This document shows, piece after piece, positions 35,230-45,617 of a stretch of 64,000 nt of DNA (positions are counted from its first letter, which is position 1; each line of letters begins with the position of its first letter). The notes beneath the pieces are model-generated. The model was given only the letters and a program-made list of their open reading frames with translations. It searched no databases and was not told the origin of the DNA. The stretch covers positions 28,166,131 through 28,230,130 of the forward strand of contig NC_045140.1 of NCBI RefSeq assembly GCF_008831285.2, written 5' to 3'. A program made the translations under genes and the position numbers. Source of the stretch: Nymphaea colorata (taxonomy: Eukaryota > Streptophyta > Magnoliopsida > Nymphaeales > Nymphaeaceae).

Positions 35230-36690
35230 CCAGAATGTTTTTATATTTGATCTATATTTAGTGGAAATTTGCTTCCGGATAGCTGGATGTAATATACATT
35301 AAGGTTTGCTTTTGTGTTTTGATGTTCTAGAAAATCAATATCTGAAAATACATCAATTTTTAAAGTTCAAAAAACTATGTTTATAAGAACAAAAACACAA
35401 AATAAGTACTCAATTTAGTCATGCTTAACACAGACATTGTCAAATGAGATCAAAGCACTATGAAAATCCAAACTAGATTGTGGAGAAGTTTTAGTACTCC
35501 TTGTTTGTTGCCGATCATGAGTTAGTGCAGCTAGTGCTTTAGGCTACTTTAGGATTCTCTTCCAAGACATATGTTGCTTGAATTTCTTCTTGTTGGGGCT
35601 TTATGCATTCTGTTAGGAATCGTGGGTGCTGAAGTGCATGCATCCTGCAGATCTCACTATTGCTATTTGATGTTCATGTGATGGTGAAAATCCTTTCTTT
35701 TGTTGTTTGGTGTTGCTGTCTTCATTATTGTCCGTTGTTTTCCCCCCCTTGTGGTGGTTCATCAAAGAAAATGCAAAATCATTATAGCCATGATCATTTC
35801 CTGTACCATATTGGCTTGCAGGTTCCTTTGGAAGGTTTCAGTGCTCTTCAAGGAATATCAGGATCCCAAAGATTTCAAATACACAAGGCTTACGGCAGTC
35901 CAGATCACTTGCCATCTGCTCACACTTGGTAATTGTTGTGCTAACTTCTATTTTTATGCTGAAACTTTGATTTTCAAACCAACTGGTAAAGGATGGATAG
36001 CTTGGCTTACACGTAGTGTTCCATGCTCATCACCTGAACGAACGGAAAATCGGGTCAGGCTTTCTGTCTTTCCGATTTCCTTTTCATATTGTAGATCTAA
36101 GTATAAGCCGTCTGACCACACACACAGATGCTGCAACACGTGCAGACATACAAGTACGGATGATGGATATTTTGAAAATGATTACTCACAAATTAACTAC
36201 AAATTCTTGGATAACTGTTCCAGATCGTTGTGATTATATATGTAATTTCATCATGCTGCATTCTAATAGAAAAAAAAAATCATGTGATTCCCTAGAAATG
36301 AACAATCAACGACCTAGCTTTTGGCCAATCCAGGTTTGACAGTGTCATGGAGTGTCTCATGATGTACTTGCACAAAGAGTCTATATGGTGTGTCGTAGAA
36401 CCTGGAATTGCGCATCTTAAAAGTGGAGAAACATATCTTCATGTCAGATTCTTGGAGTGCACTTGCAGGCAGCTCCACAGTTTGTGTGGTGCCTCATAAG
36501 CCTCTCCACTGCTTCGATTCATTTTTGGAAGAGTTTGCTTGAGCTGTGCTTTGTGTTTTTGGCTTATATTCGATGCTTTTGCTGCAGTTTCAACCAGTTG
36601 GATTTACCAGAATATCCTTCCAAACAACAGCTCCAAGAGAGGTTGCTTTTGGCTATCCATGAGGGTAGTGAAGGCTTTGGCTTCGGTTAA
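17835..36690 (+). CDS. UPL1: E3 ubiquitin-protein ligase UPL1/UPL2-type (HECT), 16 exons
   Basis: Giant HECT ligase that passes ubiquitin through a catalytic cysteine to substrates. Exons: 17835-17933, 20857-20952, 21039-21245, 22197-28716, 28854-29923, 30026-30328, 30409-30613, 30821-31086, 31219-31490, 32687-33785, 33874-34020, 34135-34215, 34630-34855, 34994-35133, 35822-35928, 36588-36690. All junctions are GT-AG and keep frame, giving about 3,646 residues; as I recall, Arabidopsis UPL1 and UPL2 are about 3,680 and 3,660. Order: DUF908/DUF913-type helical N-terminus, UBA (about 1295-1336, [12 protein letters not shown]), UIM (about 1340-1354, [12 protein letters not shown]), Lys-rich patch near 1706, strongly acidic tract (about 2154-2224), two DUF4414-type repeats ([14 protein letters not shown] near 2571 and a second near 2610), and HECT from about 3260. 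The catalytic motif LPSAHTCFNQLDLP places the Cys near 3613. The start [16 protein letters not shown] fits the family. No disabling change was seen. UPL1 versus UPL2 orthology is unresolved. Confidence 0.95.
18641..18747 (+). repeat. short tandem duplication in ligase intron 1
   Basis: Two imperfect units of about 50 bases both contain AATATCTGTAGATTTA followed by ATGTTATGCA. They lie in the 2.9-kb first intron and have no evident function. Confidence 0.6.
20714..20768. repeat. (GA)n microsatellite in ligase intron 1
   Basis: About 27 GA units lie roughly 90 bases upstream of the exon 2 acceptor. Confidence 0.95.
21955..22011. repeat. (CA)n then (TG)n microsatellite in ligase intron 3
   Basis: About 22 CA units are followed by ATG and five GT units, so the junction can fold back on itself. 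It lies about 190 bases upstream of the large exon 4. Confidence 0.9.
34284..34620. repeat. (AT)n run and GC-rich insert inside ligase intron 12
   Basis: An AT microsatellite (34284-34321) and an A/G-rich stretch are followed at about 34490-34610 by markedly GC-rich sequence with CGACTCGGGTCC, GGCCGGCCGCATCGG and GTGCGGGTGCGCCGC. This differs sharply from the surrounding AT-rich intron and resembles a transposon-derived fragment. It ends only about 20 bases before the exon 13 acceptor. Confidence 0.55.
35142..35227. repeat. (CT)n(AT)n microsatellite next to a splice donor
   Basis: It starts 8 bases after the exon 14 donor in the HECT region and runs about 85 bases. Length variation here could affect recognition of the donor site. 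Confidence 0.9.
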
Positions 36691-39414
36691 TATCATCGGC
36701 CATTGAGTGCCAGTGTAGATATGTGTTCAAAGTCGGCGAATACCCAAAATGTGAAGATTGAACAAAGGGGAAAGAGAGGAGAGAAAAGGGAGGGTGGCTG
36801 TTGGGGATATGTTGGGATCAGTTTATAATTATTTGGTGTACAGCATTTTTATAATGGATGTTACTTTGGCAGTTTTGTATCTTGCCTAATTTCTATTTTC
36901 CCATAGTTTTTGCTTTACATTTCATCTGCTTGAGCTCTCCGTCTAATTGCGTCAAATTCCGTGGCGCGAACTAATAAGAACTTGGGCAGTAATGGGTGCA
37001 GGTTAACAAGGAAATAATTTAACATGAAAATGGTATCTCGGCCCTCTGCTCTTTTTCTGTTTTCAACCCTTTTTTGTTACTCCATATCGCTGGTAAACAT
37101 GAAAATAGTTTAATATTTTTTTTTTCTTAAAACTTTACTCCCCCTTACGCACCAAGGGGGACTCCGACGAGAATGCAGGTGAATAGTCGTTTCCCCGACC
37201 CGTCATTCTATATTTGTTATTTGGGTTTCCGAGTAGTTGAACAATCATCCGGTGACCTATCCGATGGTTATCAGCAGGAGGTCCTCGAACGGGAGTCTCC
37301 TCAAAAATATGGCGCACGTCTCTGACATTGTGGCTAACGAAGGAGTACGTATATGAAAAAAAAAAAAATACAAAGAAATCGCAACGCCTGGCTTTGTATA
37401 TTTGCGTCGAATGTTATTAAAACTTCTCATTTACTAGTGTATTTCATCCGGCAATGAGACACCCATGACACGACACTTCTTGGCAGCCTCTTGGCTTGGT
37501 CTAGGCACTGACCCTCTAGATTGTAAAAGAAAAATATCTCAAATTCACAAGGCATGTGTTTGAGTCAAGCACCAAAAAACTTGACCTTAATACAAGGATA
37601 CTGTCTTGCACCTCCAAGAATCCTAGTTCATTCAAACAAAAAAAAAAAAAAAAAAAGGCGGTCTTATGTGGTGTAACGCCAAGTGGTTTATCGTAAATAA
37701 TAAGTAACCTAGTTCGCCTTCATGAAAATAAACGGAACAAGTGAGGGCACGAAAGCAGCTCATGGCCCCAACACGTGCAGACTCGTTGTGAGAGTGTGAA
37801 GAGCACTGGGCTCGTGCAAAGGAAGGGGAGGGAAAGGGGTGTTGTCCGAACGGTCACGGGGATCAAGCCCCGCCCTCACGAGCCCACCTTCCCCTCCCTC
37901 CCGGTCAGTGGGGCCCTGTCTAACATTTCTACCTCTCTTCTGACAACGCTCATTTAAAAAATAAAATTAACAAATGAGGTCTCCAGGGTCCCATTAAATC
38001 GAATTTTGGAAGAAGGCGTTTACATCCCAATCGGAAATCGAGGAAACAGAGGCCAAAATTCTAAAACGTGATTCTCCTCATCATTGCTTTCAGAGAAGTT
38101 TTTTTATATTTTGGATTGGAAGCACATGAAATTGTAAGGCGTGCAGGTTCATGTTCTAAAGTCAACAGAGAAAATCTCATGTCAAAAGAAAAATATTACC
38201 TACAAGAAGTTGTTCTTTGAAAATTTTGCAGAGGAAAAGCTCCCCAGAATTCGGGATTGGAAATATTAAAATGCCCCTTACTAAACAACCCAATGTCCTT
38301 GTGCATCTTATCTTTTGTTTAGAGAAATGTTTGATCATAATCTCAAACAAAACTTCCATATTCCAAATGTTTTTGTAATGAACCGACTTCGGGAGCGTTT
38401 GGTTCCTCATTGGAACACTGCAGAGGAGGAGAACGGTAGGGATTTGGGCTCCTTCATCAACCAGTAACAAATTCACCCGGGAAAATCAGATCATCATCCT
38501 GTTGGAACTTGGAAACTGCCAGGAAGGGGTCTCGCATTAAAATCATGTCATGCAACACCTGAAAATTCATGTTCGACGTAATAATAAGATGTTAAAGATT
38601 TCCCAGATTGATTGTGAGGGAAAGCGAGTCTGGTGGCAGAAAAATCATTCATGTGAAACCTCCAACTGGTGCCTTAAATGCAGGTTTTGCTTCGAGGGGA
38701 AAATTGACAAGAGAAGACACCGGAGGGCAGTTTGGGAGTGTCCGGCGACGTATCTCCTCCCGCGCCTACGCGTCACCGCATGCTTTCGAGCACTAACGCC
38801 AGCCAGCTGCGGCTTTTCTTGTCCGACCAGAATGCTGCCGACTTTTCACGATCGCGCGTTCGAGGCACAGCAGAGAAAGATAGAGATGAACCGAGAGGCT
38901 TCGTCGCCGTTCAAGACGACCTGTAAGCAGCATCTCAACCGTCTATTCTCTCACGTACCGTGGCGATCCTGGGGTTGCAGTTCTTGCAGGCCGACTACAC
39001 AATAAGGAGAGGGAAGGCCAGACCAGTAGGGTGGTAGCATTGCAGAAACAGCAGAGGACCCGAGAAGGCCTGCCTGGTGGCTTTCCTTCCTCTCCTCTGT
39101 CTGTAGCCTCTCTCTGTCTCTGCAGCCACCAACAATCTCTGCGGCTTCTATTTGACAAGATTCTTTTCTGTTGTCCTCTGCCTCTTCATCTTCCCCGCCC
39201 ATGAAACGCAGGATCCATCACATCCATTAATTGTCTCCCTTCGCTTCCATTGTTATCACTGGCGCACGTTAATCTAGAAACCCCCAATCTCTAGAAGGAG
39301 GCCGCTCTGTACCACAAGTGTACCTCGTGTCAGTCACAACCAAGTCAGTTTTAACTGGGTTTTCTTGTTTAACAAGGAAGAAGAAGTCGATTTGTAATTT
39401 ACTCCGGACGGAAG
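36691..39414. other. intergenic between the ligase and the Dof gene
   Basis: The first 200-300 bases are probably ligase 3' UTR. A minus frame at 37135-37317 and several plus frames at 38550-39005 are unrecognised. An A-run ends at about 37657. The last 500 bases before the Dof start are GC-richer, with CT/TCTGTCTC tracts (39085-39140), consistent with a promoter and 5' leader, but no TATA box or start site can be assigned. Confidence 0.4.
37470..37657 (+). mobile_element. possible SINE-like retroposon
   Basis: About 190 bases end in a 20-base A run. A GTGTTTGAGTC sequence at about 37556 resembles a pol III B box (GGTTCRANNCC). The upstream A-box candidate is weak and no target-site duplication was confirmed, so this is a guess from overall shape. 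Confidence 0.25.
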
Positions 39415-40431
39415 ATGCAAGGAGGCGGAGGCGGAGCCATGGTGGCGAAACAGTTAGGAGGGGAGAGGAAGGGAGCTGGGCCGGCAGCGAGGCCGCCGGA
39501 GGAGCCGCTGAGGTGCCCGCGCTGCGACTCGCTAAACACCAAGTTCTGTTACTACAATAACTATAGCCTGGCGCAGCCCCGACACTTCTGCAAGACGTGC
39601 AGGCGTTACTGGACCAAAGGCGGTGCTCTGAGGAACGTACCAATAGGTGGAGGGTGCAGAAAGAACAAGAGGAGCGGAACCAGGGCTTCCTCCGGGCCAA
39701 GCTCCTCTTCTCAGAGGAGCCTCACCGTCGCCGAAGAGGACTCCAGGACTCAGCTTGCCGGTGGAGTGACTTCCCCACTCTCATCCTCCTCCACCTCTTC
39801 CTCATCTCTCATCCATCCGTCGGAAAGCAGCACCACGAAACTGTTCCATGGCTTGTCTTCCTCATCCTCCATGGACTTTCATGTTCCTGGACTGCCCTTC
39901 ATCAGGCCTCAACCTGGTGCCTTTAACCAGTTCCCTTCCTTTGGTGTTCTTCCACCTACTTCTTCTTCTTCTTCCTCATCTTCTACGAGGGTGAATTCAT
40001 CTACTTTGATATGCCCTCCTGCCAGTTCAGTAAGGCATGGTGGGACTAGTCTCTGCGGTGGGGCTTTCAGTGGAATGGACTCCCAGCAGAACATGCACAG
40101 CACGATGGCAGCTTCAATGGAGTCACTAAGCGCCATGAACGCAGATCTTCATTGGAAGTTGCAGCAGCAACGTCTGGCGATGCTGCTGGCGGAAGGGCAG
40201 CAGCACAAGGAGACGACCGTGAGCGGCTTTGTAATCGGGACGCATCATGGGCTTGATCAACAGCATCAACATTCACAGAAACCGAGCATTGAGAACCCAA
40301 ACTATCAGAGAAGTAATGAGCTTTCCAGTAACGGAAGCAACATTGAAGAGACAAGGGAGACGACGAATGAATGGCCTTTTGGGAGCTGGAGCTCGTGGGA
40401 TGACTTCCATCAGTATAATTCGCTGCCTTAG
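39415..40431 (+). CDS. DOF5.7: Dof zinc-finger transcription factor, DOF5.7/SCAP1-like
   Basis: A single open frame of 338 residues. The Dof domain (residues 32-86) has the C-x2-C-x21-C-x2-C zinc ligands at Cys34, Cys37, Cys59 and Cys62 with the [14 protein letters not shown] and [14 protein letters not shown] signatures; Dof domains bind AAAG cores in promoters. The rest is Ser-rich. Three tail features match my memory of Arabidopsis Dof5.7 (SCAP1, needed for guard-cell maturation): a SMDFHVPGL motif, a [20 protein letters not shown] segment, and the end motif [11 protein letters not shown]. Family membership is certain; the subgroup rests on these motifs, and a guard-cell role is only inferred. 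No intron interrupts the frame. A downstream in-frame ATG at codon 9 is an alternative start. Confidence 0.93.
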   Translation: MQGGGGGAMVAKQLGGERKGAGPAARPPEEPLRCPRCDSLNTKFCYYNNYSLAQPRHFCKTCRRYWTKGGALRNVPIGGGCRKNKRSGTRASSGPSSSSQRSLTVAEEDSRTQLAGGVTSPLSSSSTSSSSLIHPSESSTTKLFHGLSSSSSMDFHVPGLPFIRPQPGAFNQFPSFGVLPPTSSSSSSSSTRVNSSTLICPPASSVRHGGTSLCGGAFSGMDSQQNMHSTMAASMESLSAMNADLHWKLQQQRLAMLLAEGQQHKETTVSGFVIGTHHGLDQQHQHSQKPSIENPNYQRSNELSSNGSNIEETRETTNEWPFGSWSSWDDFHQYNSLP

Positions 40432-40653
40432 TGGAAGAAACAAATCCAGAAGAAGACATATACTGTTTTTGCAAAGTGCAGAAGAAATTGATAGGTACGG
40501 ACTTGTCAAAAGTTTTCGAATTTGCTCTTTAAATTTCTCTTTTTCGGTTTAGCTTTCTTTTAATTTCCTTTTCTTTCTGTCGGTTGTTGGTTTAGTAGAC
40601 TGGTTCTTAAGAAGTTCCTTTTACCTTCTTTTTCTCTTTCGTCTTGAGCTAGC

Positions 40654-40659
40654 AATAAA
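40654..40659 (+). terminator. candidate poly(A) signal of the Dof gene
   Basis: AATAAA lies 223 bases after the stop codon, in a T-rich context, at a reasonable distance for a plant 3' UTR. Cleavage site not determined. Confidence 0.4.
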
Positions 40660-42468
40660 GAAGAAATTTGTCAAATCGTTCAGCCTTTTGCTCTTTCCTT
40701 GTCTCTATTTTTCTTCTATTTCGGGCTGCAACTTCCTTTTCCTTCGTCGTTTGTGTGCTGTTCCTACTTCGCCTAGCTAGTTCCCAGTACTCAACGACCT
40801 TCTTCGTCTTTCTCTGGTCTTCTTTCTCTTCCTTTTCTTGATTCTTTGCATTGATGCAGATAACAGCAGTAAAAACTAAATTTGTTTTATATGGGAATGG
40901 AACTCGCGTATTTGTTTTCGATGCAGATTGAAAACTGGGAATTCGCGTTACACAGGACGATCATTTCTTGACACTGGTTTAGCCTTTATTTATTATTAAT
41001 ATTTTTTATTTTTTTTTGGTTGGCATGGATTGCATTCTTCCACAACTGCTGTCGGTTGTAAACTCTTCTACCAACTTGTGAGATCTCCTCCATTTTTTAT
41101 TTTTTTTTGTATGCGCTATTCGGCCAACGAAGTTTTCAGGCACACTGGCAAGCAGTGCTATGGGTACGGGCGCTGTTCACGGATATGGCGAAGTCTTTTA
41201 TTGCCTTGATTTTTTACTTAAAAAGATCAAGTTAAAATATTCATATCAACATGAAAAATATATATATATATAAACTCTTATCAGCCTTCTATTCTATATC
41301 AATAAAGGGCCCATGTGATGCATATATAGGCTGAAACGAAGCCATGCAACGTTAATAACATGGCTTGCAGGTTGATATTAGCACATGCACGGGTAGTGAT
41401 GGCAGGCTTCTATGCAGTTTGATGATTGTATGGGGTTGCATGTCTGATTCGGACGGTAGGATCTGAAATCCACGGATCTGAAATCCACGGATCTGAAATC
41501 TTAGCGATCTCTCATATTACTACGGAAGTGAAACAAACATAACCTTGTAAAATCTTCTTTTTTAACATCTATTTTTTCTTTTAAAGTATGTATAGGGACG
41601 TACTGCCTCAAACCACGACAAAGAAGTACCCAATTGCTTTCTCTCTTATGAAGTACAGCCATGTTCAACAGATTTTATAGCGTTGGATTTCAATCAGATT
41701 TTATTCAACAGAAAACAAGTATAGAATACTCACCTTAGATCTAATCCATTTGGAACCCTGCCTACAACCAGCCTCTTTTAACAAAGAAAAGAAAAATCTA
41801 TAGACTAAAACCCCCATGACTACCATTGATGCCAGATAAAACCTTCGCTGAACTCATAAAATTTGATTCATATATTGACAGTTCACTATTCTTAGTCTTA
41901 TGTTTTTGAGAAATATAGGACTTTCTATATGACTGAGTTTGGAAAAAAAAAAGGCAAATAAAGCGGGCAGTGGTCTCAGCGGCACATTCAAAGGACAAAA
42001 TGAAAGCTTGGCATTCATACATTATTAACTATTTTCGTTATCATCTTTTTTTAAAAAAAAAAAAAATCGCTATTTGATTATTTTTTATACATATTTGCTT
42101 TTATTCTCAGCAGAATTCCCGATTTCTTCAACACTTGTTGAAACACGAGACCAGCCGAACCGTATCTTTCATTTTTCCTTTTCTACGTACTTGATTAGTG
42201 TGAACAAAGGACAGCTTCGATTGAAGAAGTGAGCAGCTGCTAGATTGGTGAACAACGGGTTTATGGAAGAGTACAAGAACGCCAGTCGCTTTCTTTGCCA
42301 AGCCTCAGTTACTAAGAGCGTATCGATATCTCAAATCAAACAGAGACGTATAACTTTACGTCCTCTGCGACCACTGGTGGCCAACCTGCAGTTTTGATGA
42401 AAATGAGTCAGAGTTAAACATTAATGGTATTCTATTGTTTAGTACGAGCTTTGGCTGCATGACATATA

Positions 42469-42512
<44 letters not shown>

Positions 42513-45500
42513 GGAAGCTAGTGTGTGAACTTGTGGGGGCAGTTGTCTATACAGACTCACAAAAATTGATCATCTTTACATTGATGTCTCATCGCTATTT
42601 TCTTCATTTACATGTTTTTACTTTTTAAAAAATCTAAAACTTAACTACTATTGCCCCTCGGCCACAAATTTGTGGCTTCGCTCTTGTCTTGTTCTCTCTA
42701 CTAGAAGAGCCATAACACGTGACATGACACCGATAGGGATGTCAATGGTTTGAACCAGTAGCGGAGCTACATGGGGTTGTTAACTGCCCGCACCAGTCCA
42801 CCAATTTTTTTTATTTATGTAAAGATGCTGTCAACTATTTGTTAATGTTTATATACTGGTTCCCCTTAGGGCATGAAAACTTTTCAAAGAATGCCCCTTA
42901 GCCTAAAAATTATAACTCTGCCTGTAGTTTGGACAGAATCCCGCAACCTATTCCAACTTGAATTAAGTAGTAGAAATTGGATTTGGAATTGGATATGAAT
43001 TTGGTGTGTAAAAATAGATATCCAATCCTGACTGAAAAATCTGATTTTGGTTAGATGTAAAATTTGGGTTGTGGTTTTTGTGTTTTCCACATAGAATCTG
43101 TATTTGATCCTAACGCAGGCGGGACGAGTTAATGCAAGCCGCAGTCAGTAATGGAGTTCGAGTCTCGTGGACATGACAATGATGCTCTCTCTCTCTCTCT
43201 CTCTCTCTCATATCCTTTTCATTCTTTGGAGATTCGAAGCAGCAAAACTTAATTGCAAATGATTATTTTCTGTATGATAGAGAGAGAGCACTGGCACTTC
43301 AAACAACAGAACCCAACTTCAATTAATTATTATCACATGACATAGAGAGAAAGAGGAAGGGAGAGTCATCAATTTTCATCAGATGGAACTTCGTATCCAA
43401 TGAAATTTTACACCCACTTGCAATGGTCATCACGTGTGTTCTCTCCCTTTCTTATGTAAAAATGTTTATCATTTTGCCTTTCATGTTGACTAAATAACAT
43501 GAAAGAAACTCGAAGTTATTATGTTACTGACATAGAACTTTGCATGGCATTTACCACCTCACACGCTCAACAGCAAAAAAAAAAAAAAAAAACCCCATGA
43601 TTGGCACCCTACTGGGCAAGGTCACAACTGGCCGTTTTTAGTTTTTGATTTTGATTATTTTGGGTGAGCAAGAGGTTAATAAGCAAAGAAGCTCATATGT
43701 CGGGTTTTACGCTGTATTGACATCAGCAATGGCAATATGCACCCATTAACTTAGGTATTATGTTCCACCACCTTAATATACCGAGACATAAAATGCACTT
43801 AAATCGAATTACAGACATGTCTTTTCACATATACTTAGTCCAACCAACTAAGCAAGAGCTGAACCATAAAATTCTAGCAATTAGGCATTAGTTACAAAAA
43901 TTAAAATTTTTTAAATGGGCACCAATATGTACATGAGAATTTTTAAAAAAAAATATTAATATGAAAAGAATAATTTTTTGTAGGTCTGTGTAGGCAATTG
44001 TCCACATAGTGTTTGTTTCTGCCCCTGCAGCTAAACTATGGGCCTTGAGGACATTTTAGTCATTGTATATAAGTTTTATATTTTAAAGTTTTTCTTCTAT
44101 CATAGGCATTTTAGTCATTTCAATCACCTAAGCACTTTCATTGTGGTCGGGGACGAACACGAGACCTGATTCACTAGTGCCCTCAATCTTGAGGCCTACA
44201 TCTTCTTCTAGTTGGAGCAGATGTTAGCGCTCATGAGATTCAAGCGCCCCCTGTTTTCCTGATAAACAAAGCCCACACGGTGCGCATCCATGAGACTCTG
44301 TAATTAGTTTAACGGCACAGCGTCAAATCCAAGGCAAATTGGTTTCCGGAGTAACACAAATTGATCTGTCAATTGAACGAGGTGGCATTGCGTAAAGGCC
44401 TCTTCCTCGAAGCTCAAGTTCTTTATTCATCTTTAAGAGCAAGAGTTCCGCCTTCCAGGCTAAAGGACTGCGTATAGAATCTTCGAGTTGAATGATTGGA
44501 CTTCACCACCTACGGGATAAACTCATCATGCAGCAAGTGGTTTCTGGTCTTCTCGTAGTTACTTTATCGCTATTAAGCCGTCTAGGTTTCTGCGTCCAAT
44601 GGCTTAATCACGAACCAATGTAACTGCGATACAAAGCAGCTATATGCTGCTGTGATTGACGGATTTCACCAAATGCTTTTGATTGTGGGACAACCAAACA
44701 CCACAGAATGTCATATTAGTAGTGTGAGCATCCTTCTCCTTCAACATTTTCTTAAGCAAGATGGTCATCTTCTCAACCACTTGATGTTCTGTGTCTCAGT
44801 TTCATTCTTCAAGTAAAATACCAGACCACCTAAGAAGCTGGTTTTGCTTGCTGATCGGTTCACCGTTCTTCAGTGTATACTTCCGGTGTTCAGTAGGAAA
44901 TGGAAACCCATTTTCTGAGAAAAATGTTTCAGAATGGGCTTTGGCTTAGGATAAGCCTGGCCAAGTCAGGTGAACAACACCAATCACAGAGTATGATGGA
45001 CAAGAAACGTGAACCCATAATTATTGTCATTGTTGCTTTTTATAGGCAAATTTAGGTTAGGCAGATCCAAAATCTGGACCAGACCGAGAGACGGAGAGAG
45101 AGGCATTGGATATAACACTCCACGCAAGGCTAAGCATTCATTTGTTCTTTTTTTTTTGTGGCCAAAGAAAGGAGGAGCACCATTCACAGAGGAACAAAGT
45201 GAGACAAAGAACATTTCAAAAAATACACTGTTTGTCAACTCAATCTTCTACCTAGAAATAACTTATAAACTAATACTGAAATTCTGAACAAGGAATCTGC
45301 AAGCTAGACTACATATGGAAGCAAAGTCAAGATACAGATTGCTTACTACAAATGCATCAGTACTAAACTTAATCATCATGTATTGCTAGTTAGCAATACA
45401 GTACACACAAGTCATTACATTCTAAACAATGTAACCCGTGTAAACTAAACTGCATTTGGGAAAAATGCATTTCTTTGCAACTCAATCATCATGTATTGGT

Positions 45501-45617
45501 TAGCGACTGAACTAGTCTACAACAACATAAAGGTAGACAATTTTGAACTTTAATGGTAGTTACTATTAGTCTGCTATAAGTGTAATGCAGCCTTAGACTT
45601 CTTTATCGTTACAGTTG
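40660..45617. other. intergenic between the Dof and kinesin genes
   Basis: Repeat-rich and without a supported gene. It contains a 15-base tandem triplet (GGATCTGAAATCCAC type) at about 41458-41502, an (AT)n run at 42463-42510, a (CT)n run at 43185-43209, and an A-run at 43576-43592. Two stretches begin with GCGGAAGCTAG or GCGGAGCTACA (about 42510-42690 and 42763-42930) and end in CTTCGCTC or ACTCTGCCTGTAG, resembling short DNA-transposon relics. The minus strand of about 44160-44960 reads as broken coding-like sequence that I cannot identify. Confidence 0.4.
42960..43110. repeat. dispersed GATATCC-rich repeat, partial copy 3
   Basis: This has the same vocabulary as 1.7 and 7.6 kb (GGATTTGGAATTGGATATG, TAGATATCCAATCC). 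A detached ATAGGGATGTCAA start at 42734 suggests the copy was split by insertion of another repeat at about 42763-42930. Confidence 0.35.

Noticed and set aside
38550..39005. 151-codon plus-strand frame upstream of the Dof gene
   Set aside because: No recognisable domain, several overlapping frames of similar length in GC-rich DNA, and a position that fits promoter/leader.
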